DNA from: Oscillospiraceae bacterium
Lineage (GTDB): Bacteria > Bacillota > Clostridia > Oscillospirales > Oscillospiraceae
Direction: 5' to 3'
DNA: 64,000 nucleotides
Assembly: GCA_015068325.1 (NCBI GenBank)
Contig: SVKQ01000004.1
Location: 62,001 to 126,000 of the forward strand
Shown here: positions 57,915 through 64,000 of the stretch, one piece after another
Layout: every line of letters starts with the position of its first letter
How positions within the stretch are numbered: the stretch's first letter is position 1
Notes under the pieces: generated by a model
What the model saw: the letters and a program-made list of their open reading frames with translations, nothing else
Databases searched by the model: none
What the model was told of the DNA's origin: nothing
Position numbers and translations under genes: made by a program

Positions 57915-59255
57915 TCAGTTGCTTTTTCGCATGCGGCAGATATAAAAACCGTCTGTTCCATACTGCTGGGGCCACAGAGTGATCTGCCCGCTCGTCCACC
58001 CGATAGGGCCGGGCAGTTCAAAGGGCTCCTGCGCAAAATCAGGGTGGCAGGCCAAAAAGTCCTCCGTTACCGCCTCATTTTCCGCCCGCAGCACCGTACA
58101 GGTGGAGTAGAGCAGTACGCCGCCAGGGCATACGTAGGTGGAGGCGTTGTCCAGAATCGATCGTTGGATATCCGGCAGGGCCGCCAGGTCCCGGGCGGGC
58201 TTGTAGCGAATGTCCGGTTTTTTCCGGATGATGCCCAGGCCGCTGCAGGGTACGTCAGCCACCACAAGGTCGGCCTGTCCCAACCAGGCGGTATGGGGCT
58301 CTCTCCCGTCAGCCAGCGCCGTGCGGATGCTGCTGAAGCCGAGTCGCGCCACGCTGTTCTCCAGCAACTTCAGCTTGTGGGGATGTATATCGCAGGAGAG
58401 GATTTCCCCCCTGTCACCCATATCAACCGCCAGGGCGAAAGATTTGCCGCCGGGCGCGGCACACACATCCATCACGCGGTATCCAGGCCGTGCCTGCGCC
58501 GCCACAGCTACCAGGCGGGCCGCAGCGTCCTGCACCCAGAAATGCCCCTTTTGGAAGGCAGGCAGCTGCTCCAGATCGCCTGTGCCGCTCACCTGCAGAC
58601 AACCGTCGAGCCAGGGATGACGCTCTGCCGCCGCGTCAGACAGGTGCAGTTCCTTTTCCAGCTCATCATCGCTGCAGCGCAGGCAGTTGGTCTGGATGGT
58701 GGTAGGTACGATCTCGTTGTTGCAGCGAAGGAAACGCTCTGTCTCATCCTCCCCGATTTGATCCAGCAAGCGCTGTACCAGCCATTGAGGGTGACTGTAT
58801 CGGATGGAGAGATATGACGCCGGAGCGTCGTCCGGTAGCGCCGGCATATCCAGCCAGTTGGTCACGAATTTCCGCAACACGGCGTTGACAAGCCCGGAGG
58901 CCTTGGGCCGACCGTGGCGCTTGACCATCTCCACCGCCTCATTCACGGCTGCCCGGTGGGGGATCTTGTCCATGAACAGGATCTGATAGGCACCGATGCG
59001 GAGGATATTCAGCACGACCGCCTCCAGATGACCGGGTCTCTGAGAACAGTAGCAACCAATATAGTAATCCAGCAGCAGCCGGTTCTGAATCACGCCATAG
59101 GCCAGCCGAGTGGCCAGTGCCGCATCCCGGCTGTCCAGACCATTTTGGGAGATGGTGCGCTTCAAACTGCCGTCGGACCAGGCGTTGGCACCGGATATCT
59201 GCATCAAGACCTCCAGCGCCGTATCCCGCGCCGGGGAAAGCATCCTATCAGCCAT
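57915..59255 (-). CDS. rsmB: 16S rRNA (cytosine-967-C5) methyltransferase
   Basis: The 446-residue protein has an N-terminal NusB-like RNA-binding domain (about 8-140; IPHRAAVNEAVEMVKRHGR) and a SAM methyltransferase domain with VMDVCAAPGGKSFALA, catalytic Cys in DVPCSGLGIIRKKPD and YSTCTVLRAENE. ATG 59255 overlaps the fmt end. Confidence 0.95.
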   Translation of the reverse strand: MADRMLSPARDTALEVLMQISGANAWSDGSLKRTISQNGLDSRDAALATRLAYGVIQNRLLLDYYIGCYCSQRPGHLEAVVLNILRIGAYQILFMDKIPHRAAVNEAVEMVKRHGRPKASGLVNAVLRKFVTNWLDMPALPDDAPASYLSIRYSHPQWLVQRLLDQIGEDETERFLRCNNEIVPTTIQTNCLRCSDDELEKELHLSDAAAERHPWLDGCLQVSGTGDLEQLPAFQKGHFWVQDAAARLVAVAAQARPGYRVMDVCAAPGGKSFALAVDMGDRGEILSCDIHPHKLKLLENSVARLGFSSIRTALADGREPHTAWLGQADLVVADVPCSGLGIIRKKPDIRYKPARDLAALPDIQRSILDNASTYVCPGGVLLYSTCTVLRAENEAVTEDFLACHPDFAQEPFELPGPIGWTSGQITLWPQQYGTDGFYICRMRKSN

Positions 59256-60174
59256 GGCATTCCACCTGAATGGGGTGCCCCGCCAGATAGGCGGCCGCAG
59301 TCATGCGCTTGCCACCCTCCGCCTGCAGCTCGGTGATCAGCAGGCTCCTGCCGTCGCCGCAGGCGATCTCGATGCCCTGTTTTCCGGCTGACAGCACGCT
59401 GCCGGGCATGGCTGCAGTGGGGCCACCGATGGAGGTAGCGTAGATCTTCAGGTTTCTATCCTGCAGTACTGTGGTGGCGCAGGGCCAGGGGATCAGACCG
59501 CGCACCTGATCGTGGATCTGCTGTGCGCTGCGTGCCCAGTTGATGGGAGACAGCTCGCGCCCCAGCATAGGGGCATAGGTATGGGCGTTTTGATCCTGCG
59601 GCGTACGCGTCGCGGAGCCGTCGGCAAGGCGGTCCACCGCCTCGCTCAGCGCGTCAGCGCCCAGCGCAGCCAAACGGAGCGTCAGCTGCTGGGCGTCCTC
59701 CTCCGGGCCGATGGATGTCCTTTTGCAGAGGATGATATCCCCGGCATCCAGTTGAGCTGCCATATACATGATGGTCACGCCTGTCTCCCTCTCACCGTTC
59801 AGAATGGCCCAGTTGATGGGAGCCGCGCCCCGGTATTTGGGCAGAATTGAGGAGTGGACGTTGATGGACCCCAGCCGGGGTGTCTGCAGAATGTCCTCCG
59901 GCAGGATCCGACCGTAGGCGGCTGCCACGATCAACTCCGGCTGCAATTCCCGCACAAGCGCCAGCGTGGTACCGTCACGCATTTTCAGGGGCTGATGGAC
60001 TGTCAGCCCCTGGGCCAGCGCATATTCCTTGACCGGGGAAAACGCCAGTTTATGACCGCGGTTTTTCGGCCGGTCCGGCTGTGTGAACACGCCGCAGATC
60101 TCATGGCCATCCTCGACCAGTCGCTTCAGGGAAGCCACCGCAAAATTCGGCGTTCCCATGAACAAGATCCTCAT
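59248..60174 (-). CDS. fmt: Methionyl-tRNA formyltransferase
   Basis: Formylates initiator Met-tRNA. The 308-residue protein has RILFMGTPNFAVASL, the formyl-folate site NVHSSILPKYRGAAPINWAI (about 106), LDAGDII, and a C-terminal tRNA-binding domain. Its ATG overlaps the def stop, and its ribosome site is formed by the GAA/GAG repeat that ends def. Confidence 0.95.
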   Translation of the reverse strand: MRILFMGTPNFAVASLKRLVEDGHEICGVFTQPDRPKNRGHKLAFSPVKEYALAQGLTVHQPLKMRDGTTLALVRELQPELIVAAAYGRILPEDILQTPRLGSINVHSSILPKYRGAAPINWAILNGERETGVTIMYMAAQLDAGDIILCKRTSIGPEEDAQQLTLRLAALGADALSEAVDRLADGSATRTPQDQNAHTYAPMLGRELSPINWARSAQQIHDQVRGLIPWPCATTVLQDRNLKIYATSIGGPTAAMPGSVLSAGKQGIEIACGDGRSLLITELQAEGGKRMTAAAYLAGHPIQVECHG

Positions 60175-60677
60175 TCCTCTTCTTCCTCTTCTTCCTGCTG
60201 ACGGATGTACTCCTGCAGTTCTTCATCCGAGAGCAGATGGTCGGTGTGTTCTACAAACAGATGCCCATCCAGATGTTCGATCTCATGGCAGAAACAACGG
60301 GCGGTGAGGCCCTCGTCCTCTACCTCGAAAAAGGAGCCGTTGCGGTCCTGGGCGCGAACACGAACCGTGTAGGGCCGTGTCACCACGCCGTATTTTCCAG
60401 GTACGCTCAGGCAACCCTCCAAACCGGTTTGCTCCCCCTCGGCGGCAATGATCTCCGGATTGACCAGTTCGATGATCTCCTCGTCCTCGTTCATCACCAC
60501 GCACACGCGGCGCAGGACGCCTACCTGCGGCGCGGCCAGGCCGACGCCACCGCTTTCCGCCAGCGTTTCGGCCATATCATCCAACAGGATATGGAGCCGC
60601 TGGTTGAAATCTGTCACCACGCGGCACTTTTTCTGCAGGCACTCGTCGCCCTGCAGTACGATCTTTCGCAAAGCCAT
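60171..60677 (-). CDS. def: Peptide deformylase
   Basis: Removes the N-formyl group from new proteins. The 168-residue enzyme has GVGLAAPQVG (44-53), C89 (EGCLSVPG) and HEIEHLDG with H131, E132 and H135. The C-terminus ends in seven Glu encoded by a GAA/GAG repeat. ATG 60677 follows GAGGTGG; ATG 60692 lacks a site. Confidence 0.95.
   Translation of the reverse strand: MALRKIVLQGDECLQKKCRVVTDFNQRLHILLDDMAETLAESGGVGLAAPQVGVLRRVCVVMNEDEEIIELVNPEIIAAEGEQTGLEGCLSVPGKYGVVTRPYTVRVRAQDRNGSFFEVEDEGLTARCFCHEIEHLDGHLFVEHTDHLLSDEELQEYIRQQEEEEEEE
60174..60197. repeat. GAA/GAG simple repeat at def end and fmt start
   Basis: Two and a half copies of a TCTTCCTCT-like 9-base unit (plus strand) encode the def poly-Glu tail and provide purine-rich ribosome-binding sequence for fmt. 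Confidence 0.6.
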
Positions 60678-60688
60678 ACTTGTCCACC

Positions 60689-63097
60689 TCAATACATCTG
60701 GTTGCAGCTGGTATATATGCTCATGCCGCGGTTTTCCGACCGCTGCGCAAATTCTTTCATGAATGCGGCAATCAGATCCCGCAGGGTCTTTTCATTGGGA
60801 CCGATCACCGTCAGACGATAGCGATAGCGATTGTTGACCTTTACCACCGGCGCAGGAGCCGGGCCGAGGATCTCCAACCCCAACGCATCATATGGCGGCC
60901 TGCCGGCCGCATTGCGCAGCCCCTGCTGCACCTCCATACACGCCCGGCGCACCTGCACTTCCTCGGGCCCGGAAACGGTAACCACGAACTGGTCGGCAAA
61001 GGGTGGGTCACGGCGAAGCCGCCGCATACGGATCTCTCCTGCGTAAAACCGCTCATAGTCCTGCTGAGCAGCCGATTGGATCACTTCATTTTCCGGTGTG
61101 AAGGTCTGGATCACGGCCCGGCCCACCTTGTCGCCCCGTCCGGCCCGACCTACCACTTGGGTCAACAGGCTGAAGGTGCGCTCCGAGGCGCGATAATGGT
61201 CTACATACAGGCTCAGGTCCGCTGCCAGCACACCCACCAGCGTCACATTTTCAAAATCCAGCCCTTTGGCCACCATCTGAGTACCCAGGAGAATAGGGAT
61301 TTCCTGCTCCGCAAAATCACGCAGCAGCTTCTCATGTCCTGCCCCTACGGTGTCCGCATCCATGCGCAGCACCTCTGTACCCGGAAAAAGTACATGCAGC
61401 TCCTCCTCGATCTTCTGTGTGCCGATGCCGATGTGCTTCAGCACACCGCCGCAGTCCGGACACGTCTCCGGGGCGGGCTCCGAATGTCCGCAATGGTGAC
61501 ACATCATCCGTCCGTTGGCAGAGTGGTATGTGAGATAAACACTGCAGCGTGGGCATTGCGGTACATAGCCGCAGGCAGGACAGATCAACTGACGGCTGTT
61601 GCCCCGGCGGTTGAGGAACAGAATGCTCTGTTCTCCCGCTTCGATGTTTCTTTGCAGTTCCCGGGCCAATGCGCGGCTCACAGTGCCTGTATAGCCCTCC
61701 CGCAGTTCCCGGCGCATATCTGCGATGATGACCTGGGGCAGGCTCTGTTCGTTGTAGCGTCTGCGCAGGCGGGCGAGCTGATAGACCCCCTGCCGGGCAA
61801 AATACGCCGTCTCCACCGTGGGAGTGGCGGAGCCCAGCACCAGACGTGCACCGTCCTGCACGCAGCGGTATTTGGCAATATCTCTGGCGTGGTAGCCGGG
61901 CGGATCCTCCGATTCATAGGATCCCTCCTGCTCCTCGTCCAGCACAATGAGTCCGATGTTCTCCAGCGGCGCGAACACCGCGGAGCGGGTACCGACCACG
62001 ATGTGGACCTCTCCCCTGCGGATCCGCTTGAACTGGTCGTATCGCTCTGTCATACGCAGAGCGCTGTGCAGCAGCGCCACCTGATCGCCAAAATAGGCGC
62101 TGAACCGCGCCATCATCTGTGGTGTCAGCGCAATCTCCGGCACCAGAATCATAACAGACTTGCCGCGCCGCAGCAGCTCCTGAGCCAGCCGGATATAAAT
62201 CAACGTCTTGCCGCTGCCCGTGACACCCTCCAAGGCCGTGACGCCGGCCCGTCCGGAGAGCGACTGGGCCAGGATCTCTTCAAATACATGCTGCTGCTCT
62301 TCATTTAGTGTAATGTGAGATGCCTTTACAGCATATTCATTTGAGGGAATCCGGTACGCCTCCTGCTGCCAAAGTGTCACGATTCCCTTCTTCTCCAGGC
62401 CGGTGAGTGCCTGGCGGCTCACACCGGTAAAGTAGGTCAGATCGTGGAGCGAAGTCTCCCCTGCTTGTGCCAGCATTCGAACGGCAGCCGCCTGCCGCGT
62501 ACTGCGGATCTGCTCAAGAGCAGAGCTCAGCGTCATGGTCAGCGCCGCCATTGTGACCACCTTGTCATGTACCTTGCGGTCACTTTTGATAACAGTAGAG
62601 ACTAAGCCGCGTTTTGCAAGGCCGCGGAGAACCGGGACCACCGTCTCTCCGTAGCGTTCCTTCAATTGATCTGTCTCCATCGGTGCCTGTCGCAGCAGCG
62701 TCAGGATTTCCCGCTCCCTATCACTCAAGTCCCGTTCGTCCGAATCCTCCGCCGCCTCCCAAATCTCGCGGTAGCGATACCATACGGCGGCCGGAAGAAC
62801 GGTGCGGATCGCGTCGTAAAAGGTGCAGAAATAACGCTGGCGCATCCACAGCGCCAATTTGATCTCCCGCTCAGAGGCAATGGGATCTGTGTCCAAGATC
62901 TCCCGTACAGTTTTCAGTGGTCGGTCAGGCACCTCTTGCCGCAGTGACAGAATCATCCCCTCGCTGACGCGGTTTCCGCGTCCGAAGGGCACCAGCACCC
63001 GCTGCCCGGGACAGACTCCATCCGGCGCGATATAGTCATAGGGCCTGTCAATGGCGTAGGTCGCTGCCAACACAGCGACTTTGGCGATCTGCGGCAT
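60689..63097 (-). CDS. priA: Primosomal replication restart helicase PriA
   Basis: PriA reloads the replisome at stalled forks. The 802-residue protein has an N-terminal 3'-end binding domain, Walker A GVTGSGKTLIYIRL, DEEQEGSYES, helicase motifs NRRGNSRQLICPACG and VVGRAGRGDKVG, and two zinc sites from paired CxxC (CPACGYVPQCPRC; CHHC...CPDC). ATG 63097 is seven bases after GAGGG; ATG 63103 is too close. Confidence 0.95.
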   Translation of the reverse strand: MPQIAKVAVLAATYAIDRPYDYIAPDGVCPGQRVLVPFGRGNRVSEGMILSLRQEVPDRPLKTVREILDTDPIASEREIKLALWMRQRYFCTFYDAIRTVLPAAVWYRYREIWEAAEDSDERDLSDREREILTLLRQAPMETDQLKERYGETVVPVLRGLAKRGLVSTVIKSDRKVHDKVVTMAALTMTLSSALEQIRSTRQAAAVRMLAQAGETSLHDLTYFTGVSRQALTGLEKKGIVTLWQQEAYRIPSNEYAVKASHITLNEEQQHVFEEILAQSLSGRAGVTALEGVTGSGKTLIYIRLAQELLRRGKSVMILVPEIALTPQMMARFSAYFGDQVALLHSALRMTERYDQFKRIRRGEVHIVVGTRSAVFAPLENIGLIVLDEEQEGSYESEDPPGYHARDIAKYRCVQDGARLVLGSATPTVETAYFARQGVYQLARLRRRYNEQSLPQVIIADMRRELREGYTGTVSRALARELQRNIEAGEQSILFLNRRGNSRQLICPACGYVPQCPRCSVYLTYHSANGRMMCHHCGHSEPAPETCPDCGGVLKHIGIGTQKIEEELHVLFPGTEVLRMDADTVGAGHEKLLRDFAEQEIPILLGTQMVAKGLDFENVTLVGVLAADLSLYVDHYRASERTFSLLTQVVGRAGRGDKVGRAVIQTFTPENEVIQSAAQQDYERFYAGEIRMRRLRRDPPFADQFVVTVSGPEEVQVRRACMEVQQGLRNAAGRPPYDALGLEILGPAPAPVVKVNNRYRYRLTVIGPNEKTLRDLIAAFMKEFAQRSENRGMSIYTSCNQMY

Positions 63098-63119
63098 TGA
63101 CATTCCCTCCTCTCGCGGT

Positions 63120-63341
63120 CTATTCCTGCTCTTCTTCGGTTATTTCGATGTTCTTTGCCACGTCAAAGCTTCCCTCGGCCACCTCGTGGATCGCCATGGT
63201 CACGGGCTTTTCCGTCAGGTGCTCCTCGTTTTTCTCAGCCTCTTCGGCAATCTGCCGCGCGCGCCGCGCCACCACATTGACCATCATATAGCGGTTGGGA
63301 ATGTGCTCAGTCAGTTTGTTCATTGCGGGATACAGCATCAT
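63120..63341 (-). CDS. rpoZ: RNA polymerase omega subunit
   Basis: A 73-residue protein with omega features: YMMVNVVARRARQIAEEAEK and KPVTMAIHEVAEG. It helps RNA polymerase assembly. The position between gmk and priA is standard for Firmicutes. ATG 63341 and 63338 are both possible. Confidence 0.92.
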   Translation of the reverse strand: MMLYPAMNKLTEHIPNRYMMVNVVARRARQIAEEAEKNEEHLTEKPVTMAIHEVAEGSFDVAKNIEITEEEQE

Positions 63342-63392
63342 GTCTATTACCTTCCAATCTGCCTTTCGGCGATAAATAACGATTTGCAGCGG

Positions 63393-63992
63393 TCATCTGC
63401 CAAGGATCAGCGGGATTCGTTCCGCGGGGCGGCAATGCTCTGCCCGCAAGATCGCCCGAAGCTCTTCCACGGCCTCTTCCACCGTGTCATTAATAACGAA
63501 ATAGTCATAGCCGCTGGCAGAGTCCAGCTCCACCTTGGCCCGGAGCAGACGCTTCTGGATCTTTTCCGGTGTGTCGGTCCCCCGAGCAGTGAGACGGCGC
63601 TCCAACTCCTCCCAACTGGGGGGCGCGATGAAGATGCGGACGGTGTCCGGACGCTTCTGATATACCTGTACCGCGCCCTGGATCTCGATATCCAGTATCA
63701 CGTCCAGGCCATCCTCCAGTGCCTCATCTACATAGCGCATGGGCGTGCCGTAGAAATTTCCCACGTACTCGGCGTATTCCAGAAAGGCGTCTGCTTCGAT
63801 CATGGCGCGGAACGCATCTGCAGTGATAAAGTGATAATCCTTCCCGTCAATCTCGCCGTTCCTGGGACCCCGCGTGGTGGCGGAGACAGAGAAAAAGAGG
63901 TCGTCCCTCCCCTCAAAGAGAGCGTTCAGTACGGTGCTTTTGCCCACACCGGAGGGCCCGGATACGATAAACGTCTTGCCGCGTCTGCTCAC
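63393..63992 (-). CDS. gmk: Guanylate kinase
   Basis: Phosphorylates GMP to GDP. The 199-residue protein has P-loop VSGPSGVGKSTVL (about 10), SVSATTRGPRNGEIDG (GMP-binding), and the lid region. GTG 63992 is the visible start, eight bases from the window edge; a start further upstream cannot be excluded. Confidence 0.94.
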   Translation of the reverse strand: MSRRGKTFIVSGPSGVGKSTVLNALFEGRDDLFFSVSATTRGPRNGEIDGKDYHFITADAFRAMIEADAFLEYAEYVGNFYGTPMRYVDEALEDGLDVILDIEIQGAVQVYQKRPDTVRIFIAPPSWEELERRLTARGTDTPEKIQKRLLRAKVELDSASGYDYFVINDTVEEAVEELRAILRAEHCRPAERIPLILGR

Positions 63993-64000
63993 AGTTCTTC

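Noticed and set aside
1..64000. Insertion sequences, prophage, CRISPR arrays, toxin-antitoxin or restriction systems, tRNA genes
   Set aside because: None found on reading both strands; apart from the Xer recombinases there are no mobile-element genes and no regularly spaced repeats.

Overview
This is a low-to-moderate AT, roughly 55-60% GC (estimated by eye) chromosomal segment of an anaerobic, endospore-forming member of the Clostridia. The closest fit is Oscillospiraceae (Flavonifractor/Oscillibacter-like). Evidence: a complete spoIIIAA-AH operon, spoIIM, cwlD, cotJ genes, yunB, spoVM and sipL, together with split transketolase, a PPi-type phosphofructokinase, a butyryl-CoA:acetate-type CoA-transferase and DUF4364/DUF1858/DUF3794 proteins. 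Almost all of the window is dense housekeeping DNA. I see no phage, insertion sequence, CRISPR array or tRNA gene.

Layout. 1-1600: divergent DUF3048 lipoprotein (cut by the window edge) and a DUF4364 regulator. 1603-6277: spoIIIA operon with a sigma-E-type promoter. 6281-16268: the conserved yqhY-nusB-xseA-xseB-ispA-[OLE RNA]-oapA-dxs-tlyA-nadK-recN locus. The ~660-nt OLE RNA (9719-10376) has its own strong promoter and sits directly in front of oapA, its membrane partner. 16285-20992: a tyrosine T-box leader, then tyrS-queA-(small membrane protein)-tgt-yajC. 21055-27027: TIGR04086-like protein, an AT-rich gap, spoIIM-like gene, xerD, ruvCAB, glmM. 27061-30885: sigH and a set of small proteins, then trmK, a Nif3-like gene and yebC. 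30948-34411: a fused cotJA/cotJB gene, cotJC, cwlD, radA and a small Cys-rich gene in antisense orientation. 34491-38857: an isochorismatase-like hydrolase, an unknown exported protein, an unexplained 443-nt gap, a second Xer-type recombinase and a two-subunit transketolase. 38937-46695: a zinc-motif membrane protein, DUF937 protein, fba, pfp, coaX, CoA-transferase and a GH13 enzyme. 46703-50801 (minus): ligA, yunB, murD. 50898-51322 (plus): rnpB. 51341-53137 (minus): a 52-aa membrane peptide, spoVM and sipL. 53210-63992 (minus): gmk-rpoZ-priA-def-fmt-rsmB-rlmN-prpC-prkC-rsgA.

Themes. Sporulation genes are spread over at least seven loci and several carry recognisable sigma-E-type -10 elements (CATANNNT). 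The most notable items are (1) the OLE RNA/OapA ribonucleoprotein locus; (2) a tRNA-Tyr-sensing T-box that probably also drives queA and tgt, whose product modifies the very anticodon base the T-box reads; (3) spoVM and sipL, both partners of SpoIVA, linked with an undescribed 52-aa membrane peptide; (4) a CotJA-CotJB fusion; and (5) a gene whose Shine-Dalgarno lies inside a terminator stem. Start codons were chosen by Shine-Dalgarno spacing, and several differ from the longest reading frame.
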